36,721 nucleotides of DNA, taken from a virus. The notes beneath the pieces are model-generated. The model was given only the letters and a program-made list of their open reading frames with translations, made no database searches and was not told where the DNA came from. Each line of letters starts with the position of its first letter. Within the stretch, counting starts at the first letter, position 1. Position numbers and translations under genes: made by a program. This document shows positions 8,292 through 16,103 of the stretch, one piece after another. The stretch lies in IMG/VR virus record IMGVR_UViG_3300029908_000081, positions 1 through 36,721 of that record, one strand, 5' to 3'.

Positions 8292-10205
8292 ATGTCTCAT
8301 TTAGAATTTGACCAATTAACCCTGCGAAACTTTATGTCATTCGCTAATGACACAACCACGATATCATTGGGCGGTTCTTCAATAACTGCGATCATTGGGG
8401 TTAACTATGACATGGGTGGTGAAGAGAGCAGGAACGGTTCTGGAAAATCCAGTATTATGGACTCGCTAGCTTATGTGTTATTTGGAAAAAGCTTGCGTCA
8501 GGGCGGGGTATCTAATCAGAAATTGATTCATAAATGGATCAAGCGAAACGAGGCAATGGTCGTATCCCTTACAATCAGGAAAAATAATATACATTATCTT
8601 ATAGAGCGCGGGGAAAAACCGTCTATTTTACGGTTATTTGCCAAGCCGATGGAGGATGATCGTGATTTTAAAACCCGCGTAGATGGGAAATCTATCTTTG
8701 ATAGGTCCCGTTCTAAACCCCAAACAACCGAAGATATAGAAGAAATAGTTGGCTTCGACTATGTTATGTTACAGTTCTTAGTGGTCAATGGTTCTGAAAC
8801 ACAGTCTTTCATGAACATGGATGGACCGACCAGAAAAGATGTCATGGAGAGAATGTTTGGTTTCTCTGTGCTTTCTGAACGCGCGAAAACTCTTGGTGAG
8901 GAACGCAAGGCTTTAAAGTCAAATTTAGTGGCGCTAACGACTGAGTTTGAAACCAATAAAAAGGCGAATGAGCGGATAACATTACAAATTAATGATATGA
9001 TTAAGAAGTCAAATCAGTGGAGAGATAGCACTGATATTAAAATAAAAGAGCTTTCGGAACAGATTGAATTGTTGTCAACCGTGAACTTGGAAGAGCAAGC
9101 GGACCTCATTGAAAAATTAGGAGCGTTGAATGAACTATCTGTAGAGAATAAACAACAACAGCGTGAAATATCCTTGGAGCTTCAGGGCAAAACAACCGAA
9201 TTGAACAGCAAACGCCGGGAACTCGATTCTTTGAAGCGTGAAAAACAGAAGTTTGAAACAGATATTGCGTCCCTAAAAAAGTCGGTATGTCCGACATGCA
9301 ACCAACATTGGCTTTCCGCCAAAGATAAAATTGTAGAATTTGAGGCACATGTTTTAGAATGTAATAGTGATATACAAACAGTTGATAGGGCTATTACCGA
9401 AGCGCAAGCCGTTGTACAGGAGTTTAATAAACTGAAAGATGAAAAACTTTTAGAAAATAAAGAAATTATGACTGCTATAAATTCCGATGAGTTTGAAAGG
9501 CTTATGTTTGATTCTCTGGATGAAATATCTAAGACGACTTCTTTAGTTAATAGCTATGTGAAAGAGACTGATCAACTTAAGAATAGTGAGAATCCTTTCA
9601 ACAGTTCTATTGTTAAGCTTGAAAATGAAGCAATAGTGGAATTAGATGATACTACGATAAAGGAAACTAAGGATGATATTGCCCATTATGATGTGCTGAT
9701 AGAATTACTGACGGATAAAGAATCCTTCCTTCGTCAAGCCATTATCAACAAATGGTTATCGGGATTAAACTCACGAATTCAGCATTATTTGGATAGGCTA
9801 TCACTACCATTCGACATTGCTATAACTGGCGATTTATCAATCGAAATCATTGAGGATGGTATGGAGTTTGATTGGGGCAATCTGTCGAAGGGACAAAGAC
9901 AGCGCGTCACGATTGCTCTTAATCTTGCATTTATTGATTTATTTGAAATAATGCATGATTCCATCAATTTGTTGATGGTTGATGAGCTTATTGATAATGG
10001 TATTTGCTCTCTCGGTGCTGAACAAGTATTGGAAATTTTAGAAGATATTGCCAAACGTAAAAATAAGCATATTTTCATCGCCACTCACCGTATGGATATT
10101 GTGGATAGAATTCCAGAATCTATGTTTGTTGAGTTGACTGATAAGGTATCGACTGTCCGTTATAGTAATGAGGAAGACTTTGACGTTGACATTCATATGG
10201 AATAA
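8292..10205 (+). CDS. gp46-like (SbcC/Rad50-type) recombination nuclease ATPase subunit
   Basis: SMC-like ATPase of 637 residues, partner of the gp47-like nuclease. The N-terminal lobe has an extended P-loop (IIGVNYDMGG, then SRNGSGKSS, residues about 35-54). Two charged coiled-coil segments flank a zinc hook CPTC (Cys333 and Cys336). The C-terminal lobe has the ABC signature NLSKGQRQR (about 529-537), Walker B LLMVDEL (about 559-565) and an ATHR switch. The insertion before the GKS is typical of phage gp46 as I recall it. The length exceeds T4 gp46 (560) mainly in the coils. The ATG directly follows the gp47-like stop; the likely ribosome site AAAGGA is inside the upstream gene. Confidence 0.93.
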   Translation: MSHLEFDQLTLRNFMSFANDTTTISLGGSSITAIIGVNYDMGGEESRNGSGKSSIMDSLAYVLFGKSLRQGGVSNQKLIHKWIKRNEAMVVSLTIRKNNIHYLIERGEKPSILRLFAKPMEDDRDFKTRVDGKSIFDRSRSKPQTTEDIEEIVGFDYVMLQFLVVNGSETQSFMNMDGPTRKDVMERMFGFSVLSERAKTLGEERKALKSNLVALTTEFETNKKANERITLQINDMIKKSNQWRDSTDIKIKELSEQIELLSTVNLEEQADLIEKLGALNELSVENKQQQREISLELQGKTTELNSKRRELDSLKREKQKFETDIASLKKSVCPTCNQHWLSAKDKIVEFEAHVLECNSDIQTVDRAITEAQAVVQEFNKLKDEKLLENKEIMTAINSDEFERLMFDSLDEISKTTSLVNSYVKETDQLKNSENPFNSSIVKLENEAIVELDDTTIKETKDDIAHYDVLIELLTDKESFLRQAIINKWLSGLNSRIQHYLDRLSLPFDIAITGDLSIEIIEDGMEFDWGNLSKGQRQRVTIALNLAFIDLFEIMHDSINLLMVDELIDNGICSLGAEQVLEILEDIAKRKNKHIFIATHRMDIVDRIPESMFVELTDKVSTVRYSNEEDFDVDIHME

Positions 10206-10207
10206 AA

Positions 10208-10231
10208 AAAGGGGGGCTTTCGCCCCCCTTT
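10208..10231. terminator. Bidirectional terminator between convergent genes
   Basis: Perfect 10-bp stem: AAAGGGGGGC (10208-10217), loop TTTC, GCCCCCCTTT (10222-10231). On the minus strand the hairpin is followed by a run of seven T, a strong intrinsic terminator for the sigma-70-like gene. On the plus strand only three T follow, so it should be weaker for the gp46-like operon. Confidence 0.9.
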
Positions 10232-10232
10232 C

Positions 10233-11120
10233 CTACATTCCCATCAATTCATCATACCGTATGCCCTTTTTATGCATAATTCGTTTAATAGCGCCAGCCA
10301 GTTTGCTTAAACTTTTTTCTCGTATCTGGCGCACTCGTTCTTTAGAAATATTGTAATTTTTTGCTATATTGATCAGAGTTTCTTCCTCGTCATCTTCACA
10401 ATAAATTTGTTTCTTAATGATGAAATTTTCTCGGTCATCTAATACAGTCAATGCTTCCGAGAGAATTTCTATGGTCACTCTATCTTTGCTGGCATTTAGT
10501 AAATTCTGAAAAACATCAACACCATCACCGATAGTATCACCGATAGTACCACGTGATTGATCATCGGACGACCCATTCGCCCATGCCGGTTTATCAAGAG
10601 GAACTGTGTTATTTTCCATAATAAACAATAAGTCTTTTACCCGATCAGGAGTAGTTCCATTTTTTTCAGCTATCAAATTTAACACTTCATTGGTGACGAT
10701 GGTGCTTCCGGTTTCCTGTAAGATTTCAGCCAGTTGGCGTTTCAGGGAAAAGAACATTTTTTTATTAAGGCTATTAGCTGATACCGTTACGGGGAACACT
10801 TCTTTCATAATCAAGGTAAAAAGCATTCCTCTCACATATGACTGTAGGTAAGTGGAAAATCTGAATCCCTGTGATAAGTCAAATCTTTTTACAGCTTCAA
10901 GAAACGCAACGGTAGCCTCCGACATTAAAATCTCTTGATCGATTCCATAACCAGCGTTTTTTCTGACAATTTTCTTGATAAGCGGTTCGAACTTATAAAA
11001 AATTTCCATAATCACCAATTCGGCTTTTTTAACGTCCGTTTTTAGCAACTCACCCACTTTTATAAAAATTTCTTCTTCTTCTTCTTTTGTATAAAATCTC
11101 AAGTTTTTGCGAGGATTCAT
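10233..11120 (-). CDS. Phage-encoded sigma-70-family factor (regions 2 to 4)
   Basis: A 295-residue sigma-70-family protein, unlike the gp55-like one because it keeps region 4. Region 2 is at about 45-105: MSEATVAFLEAVKRFDLSQG then FRFSTYLQSYVRGML, a core-binding and -10 recognition helix pattern of the RpoH/RpoS type. A region 3-like part (about 135-170) has LNLIAEKNGTTPDRVKDLL. Region 4 at about 225-277 has LTVLDDRENFIIKKQ and a helix-turn-helix TLINIAKNYNISKERVRQIR, so it should also read a -35 element. There is no clear region 1.1. It is transcribed alone from a host-type promoter (11140-11168), with ribosome site AAAGGA before the ATG and a strong terminator behind. Its target promoters are unknown; it could serve a middle class or compete with host sigma. 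Confidence 0.9.
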   Translation of the reverse strand: MNPRKNLRFYTKEEEEEIFIKVGELLKTDVKKAELVIMEIFYKFEPLIKKIVRKNAGYGIDQEILMSEATVAFLEAVKRFDLSQGFRFSTYLQSYVRGMLFTLIMKEVFPVTVSANSLNKKMFFSLKRQLAEILQETGSTIVTNEVLNLIAEKNGTTPDRVKDLLFIMENNTVPLDKPAWANGSSDDQSRGTIGDTIGDGVDVFQNLLNASKDRVTIEILSEALTVLDDRENFIIKKQIYCEDDEEETLINIAKNYNISKERVRQIREKSLSKLAGAIKRIMHKKGIRYDELMGM

Positions 11121-11139
11121 TTATTTTGTCCTTTCGTTA

Positions 11140-11168
11140 GTCATACTATGATGAAATGTAGAAGTCAA
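11140..11168 (-). promoter_or_regulatory. Host sigma-70-type promoter of the phage sigma-70-like gene
   Basis: On the minus strand: TTGACT (11168-11163), 17-base spacer, TATGAC (11145-11140). The predicted transcript starts about 13 bases before the ribosome site AAAGGA and the ATG at 11120. Five of six and four of six consensus positions match, with ideal spacing. This suggests early expression by host polymerase. Confidence 0.55.
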
Positions 11169-11194
11169 GTTAATGTTTTTAATAAAAAAATATT

Positions 11195-11202
11195 AATAAA
11201 TA
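11195..11202 (+). promoter_or_regulatory. Late-type promoter box AATAAATA
   Basis: AATAAATA lies 5 bases (ttaga) before the ATG at 11208. It matches T4 TATAAATA at seven of eight positions. With usual T4 spacing the transcript would begin at the start codon, giving a leaderless mRNA. This also supports 11208 over the upstream in-frame ATG at 11148. Confidence 0.5.
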
Positions 11203-11207
11203 TTAGA

Positions 11208-11567
11208 ATGAGCAATCCTTTATATCGCGGTTATTCGACAGTAGGAAATAAGAAAAATACCAGCCTATATGATATAGCACTGGTGAAACGAGATTTATTA
11301 AACCATTTTAATACCAGACGCAACGATAGAGTCGGAAGACCGGGGTGGGGATGCATTATATGGGATTTATTGTTTGATTTATCAGACGCCGGTACCGAGG
11401 CGGCAATTTTTAATGATGTCAACCGTATTATTGCAGAAGACCCACGGGTAGAATTACAATCCTTTACCCATGTGGTGGATGTGGACGCACATTCAATCAC
11501 AGTTGAGGTCACATGTTTGTATTTAGAATTACAAATAATAGATACCATGACAATTACATTTTCATAG
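11208..11567 (+). CDS. gp25-like baseplate wedge protein
   Basis: A 119-residue member of the gp25/lysozyme-like wedge family. Features: an N-terminal segment with SLYDIALVKRDLLNHFNT, then RVGRPGWGCIIWDLLFD, the region NDVNRIIAEDPRVELQSF that matches the family EPR motif (here DPR), and a C-terminal beta strand pair VEVTCLYLELQIIDTMTI. The protein sits at the sheath-baseplate junction, where the family is thought to nucleate sheath assembly. An open extension to ATG 11148 exists but adds 20 residues not usual in the family and would span the promoter box, so 11208 is chosen. No Shine-Dalgarno sequence precedes it. It is followed by the gp6-like gene, the usual order. Confidence 0.85.
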   Translation: MSNPLYRGYSTVGNKKNTSLYDIALVKRDLLNHFNTRRNDRVGRPGWGCIIWDLLFDLSDAGTEAAIFNDVNRIIAEDPRVELQSFTHVVDVDAHSITVEVTCLYLELQIIDTMTITFS

Positions 11568-11568
11568 T

Positions 11569-11576
11569 AATAAATA
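11569..11576 (+). promoter_or_regulatory. Late-type promoter box AATAAATA
   Basis: AATAAATA just after the gp25-like stop, 32 bases before the ATG at 11609. A ribosome site (TAGGAA) lies between box and start, so this transcript would carry a conventional short leader. It shares the TAAATA core with the other virion-gene boxes. Confidence 0.45.
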
Positions 11577-11608
11577 GTTTGATAACCGTGGTAGGAATTA
11601 CATAGTTT

Positions 11609-14600
11609 ATGAGCACAATTTCACGTCAGAACGCATTATTTGTAGCAGAAGATTGGTCGGCAATATATGAGGCGTTGAATTACGTCGATTTTAGAGCCTA
11701 TAGTTTTGAAACTTTAGTACAAAGTATAGTAGACTATTGTAAAATTAATTATCCAGATGATTTTAATGATTGGATCGCATCATCTGAATTTATTATGCAC
11801 GTTGAAACTTTAGCATGGTTGAGCCAAAACCTTGCATTTAGAATTGATCTTAACACAAGAGAGAATTTTTTACCCACCGCTGAAAGACGTAATAGTATTT
11901 TACGTCTTGCGTCCCTAATTGCTTATAAAGCAAACCGGGTACAGGGGCTTGATGGGTTTATCCAACTTAATAGCATTTCAACAACACAACCTTATACAGA
12001 TGTGAACGGAACAAATTTACAGAATAGGATTATCAATTGGAATGATCAACAAAATGAAGATTGGTATGATCAATTCATAACTATCTTAAATCTGGCATTT
12101 ATTAATAGAACACAGTTTGGGAACCCGTTTGTCGGAACAACAATAGATAGCGAAAGAACAGAACAATATGTGTTCAATTCATACGCCCCGGCAACTGGTG
12201 TGTATCCGTTTGAATCTTCCATTAATGGGGTTACCCTTAATATGGAAGTGTATAACGGTACATTAAGTGCTGTTGACGGCACAGTCACAGAAGTTGCACC
12301 AAATGTACAGAATGCATTAAATGTGTTTTATAAGTCAGATGGTTTGGGGTATGGATCATCTGGTACTGGTTTCTTTTTCCCATTAAAACAAGGAACTATG
12401 GCGTTTCAAACAGTTAATTTCCCAGACCCTGTAAGTTTACAGGTGGTGGATATTAATGTATCAAATATCGATAATAGTGATATTTGGATTCAGCAGGTGG
12501 ATGCAAGTGGCAACGTTATATCTCAATGGAATGAGGTAGACACGGTATTTGGTGAAGGAGTTGCATTCAACACGTTAGACACCCCCATAACATCCACAAA
12601 TAACCCACAACAAATATTCGAAGTTGATACATTGATAAATGATCAAGTTAGAATCCGATTTGGCGATGGTTCATTTGGGCAAATTCCACAAGGAAATTTT
12701 ATAATTTGGTACCGGACGGTAAACCCGGTACCACTGGTTGCTATGCCAACGGATATACAGAATGTTTCAGTGACTATTCCATATGCATATGGCAATCAAA
12801 TTTATTATCTGTCAATGAATCTGTCTCTTACTAATAATATTAATAATGGTTCATTCAGTGAAACTAATATGGATATTAAAACCAGAGCCGGTAAATTCTT
12901 TTATACCCAAAACAGAATGGTTACTGGGCAGGATTATACAAATTATTTTTTAAATGATAATTCTATTCGCAAGGTTAAGACGATAAATCGTACTTTCTCC
13001 GGTGCTTCACGTTATGCTAAACTACACGACCCAACGTCATTATATGAGAACGTTAAACAATATGCGGAAGATGGTAGACTATATCAAGATGTTACTACCT
13101 CGGTAGCGTTGGTTGATGGAAACCCTTCCACGATGCCACTATCATACTTGATTAGTAATTATATTTCTCCATTGTTGGTTAAGGAGGATAAAAACTTTTT
13201 ATATGTTACCGAGTATCCAGAAATTATGATGGATAGTTATAACTACACATGGAATAATGATTCGGTTGTTTCTGGTACTTCTAGAGGTAGAGTATTATTA
13301 TATAACAATACACAAGCAGTTGGGTCCACGTTAGCTAATACATCCCCACTATTTTATGTAATGGCGGATAGTATTATTAGATTTAGTGATCGCTTGGGAG
13401 ACACCGCTACGGTAGATAGAGTGGTTAATAATGGTAGTGCATTGAATGGTATATGGTTAAAACAAGATGTGATACCAGCAGCAGCCCCATTGTACTCCAT
13501 TGTTCCCCCACTAAGAACGACATTTTTAGTTAATGAAATATCAACTATTACTAATGCACTTTCCCAATTACTGACGTTTGGATTGAGTTGGAATCAAACT
13601 ACATTGTCTTGGAATATTATTAATAATAAAAATATTAATATTTCTGGTGAATTTTCCCTACAGTATCAGGGGGACACTACAAATACTAATGCAGATTGCT
13701 CGTGGTTGATTATGTGTGAATATTCATCAAACAACGGAAATCCCCAATGGTCGATCACAGATCGAGGGATTAGTTTATTTTTTGAATCTGCTCAAGAAGT
13801 AGAATTTATTTTCGTGAATGATGCTTTGGTAAATAATACATCTATAAGTAGCGCTGTTCAAGATCAGGTAACGATTTTAGAAATTAATGAATCAAGAGAT
13901 TCTGCGCGCCGTCGTGGTATTGTTCCTCAAACGGTTGGTGGATGTCCTCCCATTATTTTAAATGGGGTTCTTAGTACGGGAACCACGGTCATTCCAACCA
14001 ATTATATAGATTTAGATGTTACTAAAGTTTTAGTATATATTGATGATCAATTGATGGTCCCAAACGTAGAATATGTTATAAATCCATTGAATACTGGTAA
14101 TCAGATACAGTTTATTATCGCGCTCCCAGCTAATTGTTCTTATGAGGTATGGTTGAGTAGCGATATGGCGCTAGCAACCCCTCAGGCAACCAGATTAGTT
14201 GGCGACGATAACACTGCTATCTATACCTTCGGTGCAAGTGGGGTGTCTAGTGCCAATACTTTCTCGTTCTGGGATGGTATATATCAGAATATGTTGGATG
14301 ATTATTATGTGTATGATGATACAGTGACAACCAGTCTTATTGCGTTTAAAGAAAATATACCACTTAATACTGTTTGTGTAATTAATTATTTTTCTGGTAC
14401 TATTAGTCCGTCATTTATTAGAAATAATTTTATTGGAGATGGAGTAACACAGGTATTTACTGTGGCTACTGAAACTGTGTTATTACCGATTCCATTAATA
14501 TCGTTAGATGGTGTAATACAGACCACTTCTGATTATACATTATCAATGAGTGAAACTAATTTAGTGATTACTTTTGGTACTGCTCCGGCTATAGGTGTAC

Positions 14601-16042
14601 ACTTCAGAATTATTGTTCCTAGAAGCTATAGAACTGCACGAGTGGCATTACAAAGTTTTGTTACAGATGGAGCTACCAACTCGTTTACGTTGAATTACTC
14701 GAATTTAGTACCAGAACAAATTATAGTATCGTTAGACGGGGTGACGCAAGTCGGGCAATATTATACTAATTATGACTGGACTCTTATAGGTAATAAGTTG
14801 GTGTTTAGAAACACCCCGTTAACTAATATGAATTTAAATGTTTATATAATATTGGCAGTAGCTGGACAAGCTTATAAATCTCCATTAAATCTAAAATCAT
14901 TTAGTTCTGGTAATATAGGAGATAATTCTACTGTTTCTTGTTATATTTCATATTTGGATTCTCCATATTCATTAACACCTGTGGATATGATAAGGTATGA
15001 GGATGGGTATACCAATACCAACGGGTTAATAGTAAAACCGTCAGATTTGAATATGGATGGAATATATGATAAACCAAACACATTTAGAGATTTGGTTATA
15101 CAGGATGGGGTAACGGATTTAGTGTTGTGGACTAAAACACAACAATATGGTTTTGACTTGTGGCAGCCTATTGATAGGCTGACTCCAATAAAAGGCACCT
15201 ATGGGGCAACGACCTCTGTTTTGCCTGTGTCTGGCTTCGCTGATCCAATGAATGATGTATATCCTACAGTTGGTTCATTATTTGATCCGAATGTTACGAA
15301 TATTGGTGATATTAATTTCAATACCTCTTCTAAGCAGTGGCTTATAGCTGATGGTATTTCTCAGGCGTGGATTCTCGCACCTGACCAAACAATATATAAA
15401 TTTAGAATAGGTAGGGACCATCTCAAATTTGTCTGGACACACGTTGCTATTGATGAAACTATAATCGATCCATGCCCAACCAATATAATGAATGCGTATA
15501 TATTAACACAAAATTTCTTGAATGTTTATAATGCATGGCTCCAGTCAAATCAGGCTGGAATAGAGCCTGTGGCTGAAACAAGCGCGCAGTTAAAGTTAGA
15601 ATATCAAAATTATGGTAATTTTAAGATGATGTCTGATAGTCTTGTATTTTATCCTGCTAGATTTAAAAAACTTTTTGGAACAAATGCCCTACCGCAAAAT
15701 CAGGTGTTGTTTAAAGTTATTCAGTCTCCGGGGTCATCTATGTCTGAGAATGATTTGAAATTAAATATATTAAACTTGATTGATTCTTATTTTGATGTTA
15801 GTAATTGGGATTTTGGAGAAACATTCTATTTTACTGAGTTAGCTGCGTATGTACATCAGAAATTGGCTCCAAATATTCAGGCGATTGTTCCTGTTCCATA
15901 TCTATCAAATTACTCCTTTGGTAATGCCTTCCAGATTAGGGCAGAACCGGACGAGTTATTTGTAAGCACGGCTACTGTCGATACAATACAACTTATTTCA
16001 ACATTTACAGACGAAGACTTAAAAATCGTTTCTTTATTATGA
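11609..16042 (+). CDS. gp6-like baseplate wedge protein, enlarged
   Basis: A 1477-residue wedge protein; T4 gp6 has 660. The N-terminus carries the gp6 signature: FETLVQSIVDYCKINYPDDF followed by NDWIASSEFIMHVETLAWLS and QNLAFRIDLNTRENFLPTAE, then RRNSILRLASLIAYK. A J-like core follows (IRFGDGSFGQIPQGN near residue 350). The extra length in the second half includes repeated modules of the form LDGV-x-Q-x(3)-DYT at about 800-1080 (14020-14860), also found in neighbouring fibre proteins. The C-terminal part (SMSENDLKLNILNLIDSYFD, then ELAAYVHQKLAPNIQ) again looks gp6-like. It would form the wedge ring that controls the dome-to-star switch. The gene follows gp25-like and precedes a giant baseplate gene. 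Confidence 0.85.
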   Translation: MSTISRQNALFVAEDWSAIYEALNYVDFRAYSFETLVQSIVDYCKINYPDDFNDWIASSEFIMHVETLAWLSQNLAFRIDLNTRENFLPTAERRNSILRLASLIAYKANRVQGLDGFIQLNSISTTQPYTDVNGTNLQNRIINWNDQQNEDWYDQFITILNLAFINRTQFGNPFVGTTIDSERTEQYVFNSYAPATGVYPFESSINGVTLNMEVYNGTLSAVDGTVTEVAPNVQNALNVFYKSDGLGYGSSGTGFFFPLKQGTMAFQTVNFPDPVSLQVVDINVSNIDNSDIWIQQVDASGNVISQWNEVDTVFGEGVAFNTLDTPITSTNNPQQIFEVDTLINDQVRIRFGDGSFGQIPQGNFIIWYRTVNPVPLVAMPTDIQNVSVTIPYAYGNQIYYLSMNLSLTNNINNGSFSETNMDIKTRAGKFFYTQNRMVTGQDYTNYFLNDNSIRKVKTINRTFSGASRYAKLHDPTSLYENVKQYAEDGRLYQDVTTSVALVDGNPSTMPLSYLISNYISPLLVKEDKNFLYVTEYPEIMMDSYNYTWNNDSVVSGTSRGRVLLYNNTQAVGSTLANTSPLFYVMADSIIRFSDRLGDTATVDRVVNNGSALNGIWLKQDVIPAAAPLYSIVPPLRTTFLVNEISTITNALSQLLTFGLSWNQTTLSWNIINNKNINISGEFSLQYQGDTTNTNADCSWLIMCEYSSNNGNPQWSITDRGISLFFESAQEVEFIFVNDALVNNTSISSAVQDQVTILEINESRDSARRRGIVPQTVGGCPPIILNGVLSTGTTVIPTNYIDLDVTKVLVYIDDQLMVPNVEYVINPLNTGNQIQFIIALPANCSYEVWLSSDMALATPQATRLVGDDNTAIYTFGASGVSSANTFSFWDGIYQNMLDDYYVYDDTVTTSLIAFKENIPLNTVCVINYFSGTISPSFIRNNFIGDGVTQVFTVATETVLLPIPLISLDGVIQTTSDYTLSMSETNLVITFGTAPAIGVHFRIIVPRSYRTARVALQSFVTDGATNSFTLNYSNLVPEQIIVSLDGVTQVGQYYTNYDWTLIGNKLVFRNTPLTNMNLNVYIILAVAGQAYKSPLNLKSFSSGNIGDNSTVSCYISYLDSPYSLTPVDMIRYEDGYTNTNGLIVKPSDLNMDGIYDKPNTFRDLVIQDGVTDLVLWTKTQQYGFDLWQPIDRLTPIKGTYGATTSVLPVSGFADPMNDVYPTVGSLFDPNVTNIGDINFNTSSKQWLIADGISQAWILAPDQTIYKFRIGRDHLKFVWTHVAIDETIIDPCPTNIMNAYILTQNFLNVYNAWLQSNQAGIEPVAETSAQLKLEYQNYGNFKMMSDSLVFYPARFKKLFGTNALPQNQVLFKVIQSPGSSMSENDLKLNILNLIDSYFDVSNWDFGETFYFTELAAYVHQKLAPNIQAIVPVPYLSNYSFGNAFQIRAEPDELFVSTATVDTIQLISTFTDEDLKIVSLL

Positions 16043-16057
16043 AATAAACTTGCGGAT

Positions 16058-16103
16058 TATGTTATCCATCAGGCATAAATATTATGACCTGATGGATAAC
16101 ATA
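16058..16103 (+). promoter_or_regulatory. 16-bp perfect inverted repeat around a late promoter, ending on the start codon
   Basis: Arms TATGTTATCCATCAGG (16058-16073) and CCTGATGGATAACATA (16088-16103) are perfectly complementary. The 14-base loop starts with CATAAATA, a late-type box. The 3' arm contains the only ribosome-site-like sequence (GATGGA) and ends on the A of the ATG at 16103. RNA reading through from the gp6-like gene would fold and hide the start; RNA begun at the late box would carry only the 3' arm. There is no T-run, so it is not a typical terminator. Confidence 0.8.
16074..16081 (+). promoter_or_regulatory. Late-type promoter box CATAAATA
   Basis: Seven of eight positions match T4 TATAAATA. 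It is the first eight bases of the loop of the 16058-16103 inverted repeat, 21 bases before the ATG of the giant gene. The predicted start of transcription is about 16087-16089, at the beginning of the 3' arm. Confidence 0.5.

Noticed and set aside
11148-11207. In-frame N-terminal extension of the gp25-like protein from ATG 11148
   Set aside because: The extra 20 residues are not usual in the family, lack a ribosome site and would cover the late-type box at 11195-11202.
16058-16103. Simple intrinsic terminator after the gp6-like gene
   Set aside because: The stem is strong but no T-run follows on the plus strand, and the promoter box and start codon in it suggest translational control instead.
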